In this document: positions 9,073-18,888 of the stretch, one piece after another | Layout of the letters: every line of letters begins with the position of its first letter | Numbering within the stretch: the stretch's first letter is position 1 | Source of the DNA: Paracoccus lichenicola | Lineage (GTDB): Bacteria > Pseudomonadota > Alphaproteobacteria > Rhodobacterales > Rhodobacteraceae | Direction: 5' to 3' | NCBI RefSeq assembly: GCF_009708075.1 | Contig: NZ_WMBT01000003.1 | Coordinates: forward strand, 310,001 to 374,000 | Length of the DNA stretch: 64,000 bases | The notes under the pieces: generated by a model | Database searches by the model: none | The model's input: the letters and a program-made list of their open reading frames with translations, nothing else | Told to the model about the DNA's origin: nothing | Made by a program: the position numbers and the translations under genes

Positions 9073-10032
9073 TCACCGCCGCGTCCACCCATACAGCGCA
9101 ATCAGTTCCATCGCCACATGCGCCCCCGCGATGGCCGTGGCCCCCGTCGTGTCATAGGGCGGAGAAACCTCGACCACGTCGCCGCCGATCAGATCCACCC
9201 CCGCCAGCCCGCGCAGCAGCGCCGCCGCCTGCCAGGAGGCCAGCCCGCCCCAGACCGGCGTGCCGGTGCCGGGGGCAAAGGCCGGGTCAAGCGCGTCGAT
9301 GTCGAAGGTGATGTAAACCGGACGGTCCCCGATCACCCGCCGAATGCGCGCCAGCGTGGCGTCCACCCCGTCGCGATGCACGCCCGGCGCGTCCAGGATG
9401 GTCACGCCCAGCGTGTCGGGGTTTTCCGTGCGGATGCCCACGCTGACGCTGGCCGCCGGATCCACGACCCCCTCGCGGATGGCTTTATACAGGAACGTCC
9501 CGTGGTCGATCCGGTCGGGATCGTCGTCCGCCCAGGTGTCGGAATGGGCGTCGAACTGGATCAGCGCGACCGGCCCGCGCCGGGCGGCCACCGCGCGCAG
9601 GATCGGCAGGGTGATCGAATGATCGCCCCCCAGCGTGATCGGCGCCGCGTCCGCGTCCAGGATGGCGCCGACATGCGCCTCGATCAGCCCCGGCACGGCG
9701 CGGACATTGGCGTAATCGAAGGCCATGTCGCCATAGTCGATCACCGACAGCAGCGACAGCGGATCATAGCCCCAGCCATAGGGCGGATCGAAGGGTTGCA
9801 GCGTCGATGCCTCGCGGATGGCGCGGGGACCGAAGCGCGCGCCCGGGCGATGCGTCACCGCCCCGTCGAAGGGGATCCCCGTCACCGCCACGTCCGCCCC
9901 GGCCAGGTCCTTGGTGTAACGGCGGCGCAGGAAACTGACGGCCCCGCCGAAGGCGTTCTCGAACGACAGCCCGCGCGGGTCCTTTCGCGTAAAGGCCTGA
10001 TCGACCTCATCCTTGGCATCTTCCAGCGCCAT
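9073..10032 (-). CDS. speB: Agmatinase / guanidinobutyrase-type ureohydrolase
   Basis: The 319-residue protein belongs to the ureohydrolase (arginase-agmatinase) family, which removes urea from guanidino compounds using two Mn ions. The metal ligands are visible: GGDHS (H138), QFDAHSD (D161, H163, D165) and TFDIDALDP (D243, D245). The length and FGPRAIREAS (67-76) fit agmatinases better than arginases, but guanidinobutyrase or another guanidinase is possible. The start at 10032 (MALEDAKDEV) gives family length; longer starts cross the divergent promoter region. It is divergent from the cytochrome c peroxidase gene, and I see no polyamine genes around it. Confidence 0.83.
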   Translation of the reverse strand: MALEDAKDEVDQAFTRKDPRGLSFENAFGGAVSFLRRRYTKDLAGADVAVTGIPFDGAVTHRPGARFGPRAIREASTLQPFDPPYGWGYDPLSLLSVIDYGDMAFDYANVRAVPGLIEAHVGAILDADAAPITLGGDHSITLPILRAVAARRGPVALIQFDAHSDTWADDDPDRIDHGTFLYKAIREGVVDPAASVSVGIRTENPDTLGVTILDAPGVHRDGVDATLARIRRVIGDRPVYITFDIDALDPAFAPGTGTPVWGGLASWQAAALLRGLAGVDLIGGDVVEVSPPYDTTGATAIAGAHVAMELIALYGWTRR

Positions 10033-10101
10033 TCCCGTCCCCCGCCGCCATTGCCATGGGGCATCGTGCCGCAGCCGCCGGCGCGCCGCAAGCGCCGCCA
10101 T

Positions 10102-10142
10102 TTGATCTGCATCAGGGCACAGCCTTGCGCGTCCGCTATGAC
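10102..10142 (+). promoter_or_regulatory. FNR-type box and -10 element of the cytochrome c peroxidase gene
   Basis: TTGAT-CTGC-ATCAG (10102-10115) matches the FNR consensus TTGAT-N4-ATCAA at nine of ten positions. TATGAC at 10137-10142 is a fitting -10, which puts the FNR centre near -41, the class II activator position. In Paracoccus denitrificans the peroxidase is known to depend on FnrP, so low-oxygen activation is the likely regulation here. Confidence 0.75.
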
Positions 10143-10180
10143 AGGATCCAGGCGCGCGACATTCATAACGAGAGACAGCC

Positions 10181-11245
10181 ATGAAGACCTCCCTTCTTGC
10201 CATCGCCGCCCTGGGCGTCCTGGCCCAGCCGGTGCTGGCCCAGACCGGATTGCCCGCCGATGCCGACCTGCGCCAGGCCGCGCTGGAATGGTTCGAGCCG
10301 ATCCCCGACACGCCGCAGGCGCCCCCGAACAACGTGCTGACGCCCGAGCGGGTGGAACTGGGCGCGATGCTGTTCTTCGATCCGCGCATGTCGGTGTCGG
10401 GCCTTTTCTCGTGCCAGACCTGCCACAACGTCGGCCTGGGCGGCGTGGACGGGCTGACCACCTCGATCGGCCATGGCTGGCAGCAAGGACCGCGCAACTC
10501 GCCCACCATGCTGAACTCGGTCTTCAACGTCGCGCAGTTCTGGGACGGCCGCGCCCCCGACCTGGCAGCCCAGGCCAAGGGTCCGCTGCAGGCCGGGGTC
10601 GAGATGAACAACACCCCCGAGAACCTGATCGGCACGCTGAATTCGATGCCGGGCTATGTGGATGCCTTCAAGGCCGCCTTCCCCGACGAGGCGACGCCCG
10701 TCAGCTTCGACAACTTCGCCCGCGCCATCGAATCCTTCGAGGCGACGCTGATCACCCCCGACAGCGCCTTTGACCGCTATCTCAAGGGCGACGACGCGGC
10801 CATGTCTGATCAGGAAAAGCGCGGGCTGGCGGCCTTCATGGACACCGGCTGCACGACCTGCCATTCGGGCCGCAACGTCGGCGGGCAGGATTACTATCCC
10901 TTCGGCGTGGTCGAACGTCCGGGCGGGTCGATCCTGCCCGAGGGCGACCGGGGCCGCTTCACCGTGACGCAGACGGCGGACGATGAATACGTCTTCCGCG
11001 CAGCCCCCCTGCGCAACGTGGCGCTGACCGCGCCTTATTTCCATTCGGGCGCCGTCTGGGATCTGCACGAGGCCGTCAGCATCATGTCCTCGTCCCAGCT
11101 GGGCACCGAACTGGCCGAACCCCAGGTCGATGAGATCGTGGCCTTCCTGGGCACCCTGACCGGCAAGCAGCCCCAGATCGTGCATCCGGTCCTGCCCGTG
11201 CGCCAGGCCGACACGCCGCAGCCCCAGCCAATGCTGGTGCGCTGA
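10181..11245 (+). CDS. ccpA: Di-heme cytochrome c peroxidase
   Basis: This periplasmic enzyme reduces hydrogen peroxide with electrons from cytochrome c. The 354-residue product has a signal peptide (1-20, ...VLAQ) and two heme c sites: C78-QT-C81-H82 in the peroxidatic domain and C224-TT-C227-H228 in the electron-transfer domain. [15 protein letters not shown] and [15 protein letters not shown] are typical of bacterial CCP rather than of MauG, which it resembles in architecture. The upstream FNR box fits micro-oxic expression. A short Pro-rich tail follows the second domain. Confidence 0.93.
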   Translation: MKTSLLAIAALGVLAQPVLAQTGLPADADLRQAALEWFEPIPDTPQAPPNNVLTPERVELGAMLFFDPRMSVSGLFSCQTCHNVGLGGVDGLTTSIGHGWQQGPRNSPTMLNSVFNVAQFWDGRAPDLAAQAKGPLQAGVEMNNTPENLIGTLNSMPGYVDAFKAAFPDEATPVSFDNFARAIESFEATLITPDSAFDRYLKGDDAAMSDQEKRGLAAFMDTGCTTCHSGRNVGGQDYYPFGVVERPGGSILPEGDRGRFTVTQTADDEYVFRAAPLRNVALTAPYFHSGAVWDLHEAVSIMSSSQLGTELAEPQVDEIVAFLGTLTGKQPQIVHPVLPVRQADTPQPQPMLVR

Positions 11246-11296
11246 CCCGGGCCTCCTGCCCGGTCCGCCGCGCGGGCCGGGCACCCGCGAATCGCC

Positions 11297-11324
11297 TTGC
11301 ATCCCCGGCTTTCGCCGCTATAAA
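11297..11324 (+). promoter_or_regulatory. Putative sigma-70 promoter of rpsF-rpsR-rplI
   Basis: TTGCAT (11297-11302) and TATAAA (11319-11324) are separated by 16 bases, a good housekeeping promoter in an otherwise very GC-rich gap. Transcription would start near 11331 and give a leader of about 97 bases before rpsF. The leader contains a perfect 7-bp hairpin, GACGGGC (11370-11376) with GCCCGTC (11388-11394). Confidence 0.55.
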
Positions 11325-11427
11325 GCCCCATCCTTCCGCCGAGATCTTGCCACCGGCGCAGCCTCTCGTGACGGGCGCGGAAGGATTGCCCGTCGATGAA
11401 ATGCGTCTTGCAACTGAAAGGGATGCC

Positions 11428-11883
11428 ATGGCTCTGTACGAGCATGTGCTGATCGCCCGCCAGGACCTGTCGAACACGCAGGCCGAAGGGCTGATCGAAC
11501 ACTTCGGGGCGGTGCTTGCCGACAACGGCGGCCGCGTCATCGAGAACGAATACTGGGGTGTGCGCACCCTGGCCTACAAGATCAACAAGAACCGCAAGGG
11601 CCATTACGCCTTCCTGCGTTCGGACGCGCCCTCGGCCGCCGTGCAGGAGATGGAGCGTCTGGCCCGCCTGCATGACGACGTGATGCGCGTCATGACCGTG
11701 CGCGTGGACAAGCACGAGGAAGGCCCCTCGGTCCAGATGCAGAAGCGCGAGGAACGCGGCGAGCGTGGGGACCGCGGGGATCGCGGCGACCGTGGCGACC
11801 GCCCGCGCGGCGACCGGGGCGACCGTGATCGTGGCGACCGCGGTGATCGTGGCGAACGCCGCGAGCGGACTGAAAGGATCTGA
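11428..11883 (+). CDS. rpsF: 30S ribosomal protein S6 with RGD-repeat tail
   Basis: S6 binds the 30S platform as a heterodimer with S18. Residues 1-95 form the S6 fold ([15 protein letters not shown]..., [21 protein letters not shown]). Residues about 106-151 form an unusual low-complexity tail of repeated RGD/GDR units that ends RERTERI. The DNA there (11755-11865) is a degenerate GGCGACCGT-like minisatellite. The ATG at 11428 follows a GAAAGGGA ribosome-binding site; an in-frame ATG at 11401 is less likely. rpsR begins two bases after the stop. Confidence 0.95.
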   Translation: MALYEHVLIARQDLSNTQAEGLIEHFGAVLADNGGRVIENEYWGVRTLAYKINKNRKGHYAFLRSDAPSAAVQEMERLARLHDDVMRVMTVRVDKHEEGPSVQMQKREERGERGDRGDRGDRGDRPRGDRGDRDRGDRGDRGERRERTERI

Positions 11884-11885
11884 TC

Positions 11886-12113
11886 ATGGCCAACAAACCG
11901 TTTTTCCGCCGCCGCAAGGTTTGCCCCTTCTCGGGTGAAAACGCGCCCGCGATCGACTACAAGGACACGCGCCTGCTGCAGCGCTACATTTCGGAACGCG
12001 GCAAGATCGTGCCCTCGCGCATCACCGCCGTCTCGGCCAAGAAGCAGCGCGAGCTGGCCCGCGCCATCAAGCGCGCCCGCTTCCTGGCCCTGCTGCCCTA
12101 TGTCGTGAAGTAA
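11886..12113 (+). CDS. rpsR: 30S ribosomal protein S18
   Basis: S18 is a 75-residue platform protein that pairs with S6. The sequence shows [10 protein letters not shown] at the N-terminus, IDYKDTRLL at 23-31, the basic block [22 protein letters not shown] and the end FLALLPYV, all typical of S18. It lies in the standard order rpsF-rpsR-rplI, so S6 and S18 are produced together. Confidence 0.97.
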   Translation: MANKPFFRRRKVCPFSGENAPAIDYKDTRLLQRYISERGKIVPSRITAVSAKKQRELARAIKRARFLALLPYVVK

Positions 12114-12125
12114 GGAGACGGGGAC

Positions 12126-12710
12126 ATGCAAGTCATCCTGCTGGAACGCGTGGCGAAACTTGGCCAGATGGGCGAAGTCGTCAACGTGAAACAAGGCTTT
12201 GCCCGCAACTTCCTGTTGCCGCAGGGCAAGGCGCTGCGCGCGTCCGACGCCAACATCAAGGCGTTCGAAGGCCGCAAGGTCCAACTGGAAGCGCAGAACG
12301 CCGAATCCAAGGCCGAAGCGCAGAAGATCGCCGACACGCTGGACGGCCAGACCTTCGTGGTCATCCGCTCCGCCTCTGATGCCGGCGCGCTGTATGGGTC
12401 CGTGACCACCCGCGACGCCGCCGATGCCGCGACCGAGGCCGGCTTCACGCTGGACCGCAAGCAGGTCGTCCTGATCCAGCCGATCAAGGAACTGGGCCTG
12501 CACGAGGTCAGCGTCGTGCTGCACCCCGAGGTGAACGCGACCATCGTCCTGAACGTCGCCCGTTCCGCCGAAGAGGCCGAACTGCAGGCGCAGGGCAAGT
12601 CGATCCAGGACCTGGCCGCCGAGGCCGATGCCGCCGCCGAATTCGAGATCGCCGAACTGTTCGATGACATCGGCGCGGCGAACGACGAGGACAGCGACGA
12701 CCGGAACTGA
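12126..12710 (+). CDS. rplI: 50S ribosomal protein L9
   Basis: L9 binds 23S rRNA domain V and extends away from the 50S subunit. The N-terminal domain is clear ([21 protein letters not shown], then [16 protein letters not shown]), followed by a long charged connecting helix and the C-terminal RNA-binding domain (to about 148). With 194 residues it is longer than E. coli L9 (149), because of an acidic, Ala-rich C-terminal extension ([20 protein letters not shown]..., ending DEDSDDRN). Such extensions occur in other Rhodobacterales. A strong terminator follows. Confidence 0.96.
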   Translation: MQVILLERVAKLGQMGEVVNVKQGFARNFLLPQGKALRASDANIKAFEGRKVQLEAQNAESKAEAQKIADTLDGQTFVVIRSASDAGALYGSVTTRDAADAATEAGFTLDRKQVVLIQPIKELGLHEVSVVLHPEVNATIVLNVARSAEEAELQAQGKSIQDLAAEADAAAEFEIAELFDDIGAANDEDSDDRN

Positions 12711-12734
12711 TCCCGGGCGCACGCGCGAATTTCA

Positions 12735-12768
12735 GGGCCGTGGCGGGAAACCGTCACGGCCCTTTTTT
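12735..12768 (+). terminator. Rho-independent terminator after rplI
   Basis: The inverted repeat GGGCCGTGGCGG (12735-12746) and CCGTCACGGCCC (12751-12762), with a four-base loop, is followed directly by six T residues. This is the strongest intrinsic terminator in the window and closes the ribosomal-protein operon. Confidence 0.9.
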
Positions 12769-12782
12769 CGTTTCGATGCAAA

Positions 12783-12811
12783 TTGTTTCCCATCGGAACC
12801 AGACGTATCAT
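12783..12811 (+). promoter_or_regulatory. Putative promoter of the homocysteine methyltransferase gene
   Basis: TTGTTT (12783-12788) and TATCAT (12806-12811) are separated by 17 bases in an AT-richer stretch after the rplI terminator. The predicted leader of about 55 bases contains CCGTC-CCTG-GACGG, a small possible hairpin. I could not match it to a known SAM-type riboswitch. Confidence 0.45.
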
Positions 12812-12872
12812 GGACTTGATGATTGGTAGCCGTCCCTGGACGGAGATTTCGCATTTTACCCGGGGGTACCGG

Positions 12873-13835
12873 ATGCCCGACCCGTTGAGCCAGCTTCTTG
12901 CCAAGCGCGACTGGCTGATGGCCGACGGCGCGACGGGAACCAACCTGTTCAACATGGGCCTGCCCTCGAACGTCGCGCCCGACTTGTGGAACATCGACCA
13001 GCCCGACCTCGTGCGCCGCCTTTATCGCGATTCGGTGGATGCCGGAGCCGACCTGTTCCTGACCAACACATTCGGCGGCAATGCCAGCCGCCTGCGCCTG
13101 CAGGGCGCGGCCCATCGCGTGCGCGAGGTGAACCGGACGGGCGCGGCCATGGCGCGCGACATCGCCGACGCCTCGGGGCGCACGGTGGTGGTCGCGGGCA
13201 ACATCGGTCCCACGGGCGAGATCATGGTCCCCATGGGCACCCTGTCGCACGCCAGCGCCGTCGCCATGTTCCACGAACAGGCCGAGGCGCTGAAGGACGG
13301 CGGGGCCGACGTTCTGTGGGTGGAAACCATCAGCTCCGAAGGGGAATTCCGCGCCGCCGCCGAGGCCGCGCGCCTGGCCGACATGCCCTGGTGCGGGATG
13401 ATGAGCTTCGACACCGCGGGCCGCACCATCATGGGCGTGACCTCGGCGCAACTGTCGGCGCTGGTGGAACGGCTGCCGAACCCGCCCATCGCCTATGGCG
13501 CCAATTGTGGCGTGGGGGCGGCGGACCTGCTGCGCACGGTGCGCGACTTCGTGGCCTCGGGCAACGAACGGCCCATCATCGCCAAGGGCAACGCGGGCAT
13601 CCCGCATCTCGAGGACGGGAACCTCCATTACGACGGCACCCCCGCCATCATGGCCGATTACGCCTGCCTGGCCCGCGACCTAGGCGTGCGCATCATCGGC
13701 GGCTGCTGCGGCACCACGCCCGCCCATCTGCGCGCCATGCGCGAGGCGCTGGAAACGCGCCCGGCAGGTCCCCGCCCCTCGCTCGAGGAAATCGCGGCGC
13801 GGCTTGGCGGCTTTTCCTCGGTCGGCGGGGTCTAG
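12873..13835 (+). CDS. bmt: Betaine-homocysteine-type S-methyltransferase
   Basis: The 320-residue protein is a single-domain, zinc-dependent homocysteine methyltransferase that makes methionine from homocysteine, most likely with glycine betaine as methyl donor. Visible features are ADGATGTNLF (17-26), LTNTFGGNA, and the zinc cysteines in GANCGVG and in GGCCGTTP near the C-terminus. There is no cobalamin- or methyltetrahydrofolate-binding region, so it is not MetH. S-methylmethionine as donor (MmuM type) is an alternative. The ATG at 12873 follows a GGGGGTACCGG stretch and gives the family N-terminus. Confidence 0.82.
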   Translation: MPDPLSQLLAKRDWLMADGATGTNLFNMGLPSNVAPDLWNIDQPDLVRRLYRDSVDAGADLFLTNTFGGNASRLRLQGAAHRVREVNRTGAAMARDIADASGRTVVVAGNIGPTGEIMVPMGTLSHASAVAMFHEQAEALKDGGADVLWVETISSEGEFRAAAEAARLADMPWCGMMSFDTAGRTIMGVTSAQLSALVERLPNPPIAYGANCGVGAADLLRTVRDFVASGNERPIIAKGNAGIPHLEDGNLHYDGTPAIMADYACLARDLGVRIIGGCCGTTPAHLRAMREALETRPAGPRPSLEEIAARLGGFSSVGGV

Positions 13836-13887
13836 GCCCTGGATCCGGCCTGCTGACAAGACCCGTCCCTTGGGCTAGACGGATGCC

Positions 13888-14673
13888 ATGGCACGCCCCA
13901 TCCACATCCTGCGCCCCTTTGCTTCGGCAAGGGTGCTGGTCAGCCATCGGCGCAGCCCGGGCAGCGATCATGTGCTGGCGCTGTTCCTGGCGGGTATCGC
14001 GGGCGCATCGAACGCGGGCGGGTTCTTTGCCCTGGGGCAATACACGTCCCACATGACGGGCTATCTGTCGCAGATCGCCGACAGCCTTGCCACGGGCCAC
14101 CTGCTGGTCACGGCGACGGCGCTGCTGGCCATCGCGTCCTTCGTCACCGGCGCCGCCTTTTGCGCCTTTCTGGTGAACTGGGCGCGGCACCGGATGGGAC
14201 GGCGGCAATTCGCGTTGCCGCTGGCGGTGCAGGGCGCGTGCCTGGCCTGCTTCGGCTTTGGCGGCATCTTCACCACCACGCCGGGCCGCTTGTTCGCCTT
14301 GTGCTGCCTGTGCTTCATCATGGGAATGCAGAACGCCACGATCACCAAGATCTCGGGCGCGCGGATCAGGACCACCCATGCCACGGGCATGATCACCGAC
14401 ATCGGGATCGAAGGGGGCCGGGCGCTGTACCGCCGGCTTCACCCCGGCAGGGGGGTCGGCGTCGATGGGGCGAAACTGCGCATTCTGCTGTCCCTTGTCG
14501 GAACCTTCGTGGCGGGTGGCATCGTTGGTGCCTTGGGCTATGCGATGGCGGGTTTCTATTTCTCGTGGCCGCTGGCGGCCTTGCTGCTGGGGCTGGCGGT
14601 TCCGGCCCTTGCCGCCAAGACCCGGCAGGACGCCACCCGGCCAGCGGCCGAACCACAAGGACCAGCACCATGA
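13888..14673 (+). CDS. YoaK/DUF1275 family membrane protein
   Basis: This 261-residue integral membrane protein has about six hydrophobic segments (roughly residues 33-52, 68-98, 110-132, 137-152, 193-215 and 220-240). It carries the DUF1275 pattern GASNAGGFFALGQYTSHMTG near the N-terminus and NATITKISG...RTTHATGMITDIG in the middle. The family is widespread and of unknown transport function. It overlaps the next gene by four bases (ATGA), so both are probably made together. Confidence 0.82.
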   Translation: MARPIHILRPFASARVLVSHRRSPGSDHVLALFLAGIAGASNAGGFFALGQYTSHMTGYLSQIADSLATGHLLVTATALLAIASFVTGAAFCAFLVNWARHRMGRRQFALPLAVQGACLACFGFGGIFTTTPGRLFALCCLCFIMGMQNATITKISGARIRTTHATGMITDIGIEGGRALYRRLHPGRGVGVDGAKLRILLSLVGTFVAGGIVGALGYAMAGFYFSWPLAALLLGLAVPALAAKTRQDATRPAAEPQGPAP

Positions 14674-15035
14674 CGGACGAACGCGACAGCAGAACGGCCA
14701 TCGGCCGGGGCCTGCTGAACAAATGCCCGAACTGCGGCAAGGGAAAGCTGCTGCGCGGCTACCTGGGCGTCCCGGCGGAATGCGAGGTTTGCCACGCCCC
14801 CCTGGGCCGCTATCCCGCCGCCGACGGGCCGGCCTTCTTCACCATGACGATCATGCTGCTGCTGCTGATCCCGCTGATCGGCTTTACCTGGGTGCTGTTC
14901 CGCCCGTCACCCGTGATGCTGCTGGTGATCACGGGAGTGATCACCACGCTTGTGACGCTGGTCCTGCTGCGCTTCATCAAGGGCGCCTTCATCGGCTATC
15001 TCTGGGCCAAGAACGAACAGGACCGGGGGGCCTAG
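14670..15035 (+). CDS. DUF983 family zinc-ribbon membrane protein
   Basis: The 121-residue product has two CxxC pairs (CPNCGKG near residue 19 and CEVCH near residue 38) that probably form a zinc ribbon, followed by two transmembrane helices (about 54-75 and 80-104). This is the DUF983 layout, common in alphaproteobacteria; its function is unknown. Its TAG stop shares the palindrome CTAG with the stop of the convergent radical SAM gene, so the two genes overlap by four bases. Confidence 0.85.
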   Translation: MTDERDSRTAIGRGLLNKCPNCGKGKLLRGYLGVPAECEVCHAPLGRYPAADGPAFFTMTIMLLLLIPLIGFTWVLFRPSPVMLLVITGVITTLVTLVLLRFIKGAFIGYLWAKNEQDRGA

Positions 15036-16111
15036 AACAGCGACAGCTGCTCGCCCGCCCTGGGCGGCGGGCCGAAGCGGCTGCAATCCAGGGGCGCGCC
15101 GTCCTTGCCGTATCCCAACCGCTTGCGCGCCAGGCGGAAGCGTTGCAGGGCCAGGTCCGCCTCGGCCCCCTGCCCGCGAAAGCGGTGGCCAAAGCGCGCG
15201 TCGTTGTCGCGCCCATCCCGCATGGCCCCCACGCGGTTCATCACGTGCGCGGCCATGCCGGGACGGTGGCGGTCCAGCCAGTCGCGGAACAGGGGCGCAA
15301 CCTCCAGCGGCAGGCGCAGGGGGATCATGCTGGCGGTGGTGGCGCCTGCCGCGCGCGCGGCGGCCAGGATCGCCTCGATCTCGGGTTCCGTCAGGACGGG
15401 GATGACGGGGGCGACCATGACCCGCACGGGCACCCCGGCGGCGGACAGTTCCCGGATCATCCGCAGGCGCGTGGCGGGCGTGGGCGCGCGCGGCTCCATC
15501 GCGCGGGCAAGGTCCAGGTCCAGCGTGGTGATGCTGACGCCGACCGCCGCCATCTGCTTGGCGGCCAGTTCCGCCCACAAGGCCAGGTCGCGCAGCACGA
15601 CCGTGCCGCGCGTGACCAGCGTCACCGGATGGTTCCAGTCCGACAAGACCCGCAGGATCCCCGGCATGATCGCCAGTTTCGCTTCGACCGGCTGGTAGGG
15701 ATCCGTGTTGGTGCCCAATGCGATGGGTGCAGGACGATAGGACGGCCGCGCCAGTTCGCGTTCCAGCAAGCGGGCGGCATCGGGCTTGGCGGTGATCTTC
15801 GTCTCGAAGTCCAGGCCGGGCGACAGGCCAAGATACGCATGGGTCGGCCGGGCATAGCAATAGATGCAGCCATGCTCGCACCCCCGATAGGGATTGATCG
15901 AGCGGTCAAAGGAAATGTCGGGCGAGGTGTTGCGCGTGATGATGCTGCGCGGGCGTTCCGTCGCCACCTCGGTCCGCAGCAGGCGGCTTTCCTCGGGGAT
16001 GTCCCAGCCATCGGCTTCGCGGGTCCGCCGGTGCGCCTCGAACCGGCCGTCGGGGCGGGTGTCCGCGCCGCGGGCCTTCAGGCGTTCGTCGGGGTTGCGG
16101 GGCGGCAGCAT
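15032..16111 (-). CDS. PA0069-family radical SAM protein (SplB-like)
   Basis: The protein of about 359 residues has the radical SAM 4Fe-4S motif C-x3-C-x2-C in GCEHGCIYCYARPTH. It belongs to the PA0069 group related to spore photoproduct lyase (ITRNTSPDISFDRSINPYRG..., ALGTNTDPYQPVE, ending EQLSLF). The reaction is not established; DNA repair-like chemistry is suggested only by SplB homology. The start is uncertain: ATG at 16111 or the upstream in-frame GTG at 16129. It converges on the DUF983 gene with a shared CTAG stop. Confidence 0.85.
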   Translation of the reverse strand: MLPPRNPDERLKARGADTRPDGRFEAHRRTREADGWDIPEESRLLRTEVATERPRSIITRNTSPDISFDRSINPYRGCEHGCIYCYARPTHAYLGLSPGLDFETKITAKPDAARLLERELARPSYRPAPIALGTNTDPYQPVEAKLAIMPGILRVLSDWNHPVTLVTRGTVVLRDLALWAELAAKQMAAVGVSITTLDLDLARAMEPRAPTPATRLRMIRELSAAGVPVRVMVAPVIPVLTEPEIEAILAAARAAGATTASMIPLRLPLEVAPLFRDWLDRHRPGMAAHVMNRVGAMRDGRDNDARFGHRFRGQGAEADLALQRFRLARKRLGYGKDGAPLDCSRFGPPPRAGEQLSLF

Positions 16112-16216
16112 GGCGTCATATTGGAACACAACGGGAACACATGCCAGCGTTTTGATGGGTTGATGTTCGCGCCGCCCCCACGCATCCTGCGCCCGAACCA
16201 GCGTTGAGGAGGCGTC

Positions 16217-17083
16217 ATGACCGACGATTATACCCCGCCAAAGGTGTGGACCCAGAAGGGCGAGAACGGCGGCCAGTTCGCCAGCATCAACCGCCCCGTG
16301 GCAGGCCCGACCCATGACAAGGATCTGCCGGTGGGCAAGCATCCCTTGCAGCTTTATTCGCTGGCCACGCCCAACGGGCAGAAGGTCACGATCATGCTGG
16401 AGGAGCTGCTGGAAGCAGGCTTCGACGCCGAATACGACGCCTGGCTGATCCGCATCAACGAAGGCGACCAGTTCGGCAGCGGCTTCGTGGCGGCGAACCC
16501 GAATTCCAAGATCCCTGCGCTGATGGACCATTCCGTGACCCCGCCGCGCCGGGTGTTCGAGTCGGGGTCCATCCTGGTCTATCTGGCCGAGAAGTTCGGC
16601 GCCTTCCTGCCCGCCGATCCCGCGGCGCGGACCGAGGCGATGAACTGGCTGTTCTGGCAGATGGGGTCCGCCCCCTTCTTGGGCGGCGGCTTCGGGCATT
16701 TCTATGCCTATGCCCCGGTCAAGATCGAATACGCCATCGACCGCTACACGATGGAGGCCAAGCGCCAACTGGACGTGCTGAACCGGCATCTGGCCCAGAA
16801 CCGCTTCATGGCGGGGGACGATTATTCCATCGCCGACATGGCGATCTGGCCCTGGTACGGGCAGATCGTCGCGGGCAAGCTTTACGGCGACGCAGCGACC
16901 TTCCTGGATGCGGGCATCTACGAAAACGTCCGCCGCTGGCATGACGAGATCGCGACGCGCCCTGCCGTGCAGCGCGGGATCATGGTGAACAAGACGGGGG
17001 GCGATCCGTCGCAGCAATTGTGGGAACGCCACGACGCCAGCGACTTTCAGACCCGGACGCAGGACAAGATCGGCGCAGAATAA
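16217..17083 (+). CDS. yghU: YghU-type glutathione S-transferase / disulfide-bond reductase
   Basis: The 288-residue protein closely matches YghU, a Nu-class glutathione transferase that binds two glutathiones and reduces disulfides and organic peroxides. The long N-terminal extension (YTPPKVWTQ...GGQFASINRPVAGPTHDKDLPVG) is diagnostic. It is followed by the thioredoxin-like domain (LYSLATPNGQKVTIMLEEL, NSKIPALMDHS) and the helical C-terminal domain (FMAGDDYSIADMAIWPWYG). The GAGGAG site just before the ATG supports the start. Convergent with ilvC. Confidence 0.92.
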   Translation: MTDDYTPPKVWTQKGENGGQFASINRPVAGPTHDKDLPVGKHPLQLYSLATPNGQKVTIMLEELLEAGFDAEYDAWLIRINEGDQFGSGFVAANPNSKIPALMDHSVTPPRRVFESGSILVYLAEKFGAFLPADPAARTEAMNWLFWQMGSAPFLGGGFGHFYAYAPVKIEYAIDRYTMEAKRQLDVLNRHLAQNRFMAGDDYSIADMAIWPWYGQIVAGKLYGDAATFLDAGIYENVRRWHDEIATRPAVQRGIMVNKTGGDPSQQLWERHDASDFQTRTQDKIGAE

Positions 17084-17279
17084 GAAGGGGGGCGTTGCCC
17101 CCCGTCCTTCGGACTCCCCCCAGGATATTTTCGGTCCGTCGCAGGCCTGCTTTGGACGCTAAATATCCTCGGGGTGAGACGCGCCCGGAAAAAGGTCCAG
17201 TGGACCTTTTTCAGCGGCGAACGCCTGCCGCCATGCGGCAGGCAGGGGGGTGGAAAACCCCCGGCTTTGGCGAAACGGA
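17084..17279. repeat. Two facing GGATATTT-type 3'-end elements (copies C1 and C2)
   Basis: This 196-base gap between the convergent genes yghU and ilvC holds two elements pointing at each other. C1 on the plus strand right after yghU has the hairpin GGGGGGC-GTT-GCCCCCC, then TCCCCCCAGGATATTTT. C2 on the minus strand after ilvC has the hairpin CCGGGGG-loop-CCCCC, about 50 unique bases, then CCGAGGATATTTAGCGTCC and AAAGCAGG. Each gene therefore has its own sense-oriented copy. No gene is seen here. Confidence 0.7.

Positions 17280-18884
<1,605 letters not shown>

Positions 18885-18888
<4 letters not shown>

Noticed and set aside
12771-12872. Possible SAM- or SAH-responsive riboswitch before the homocysteine methyltransferase
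   Set aside because: The leader is only about 55 bases, and I could not match a SAM-II, SAM/SAH or SAH aptamer; only a small hairpin is visible. A covariance-model search would decide.
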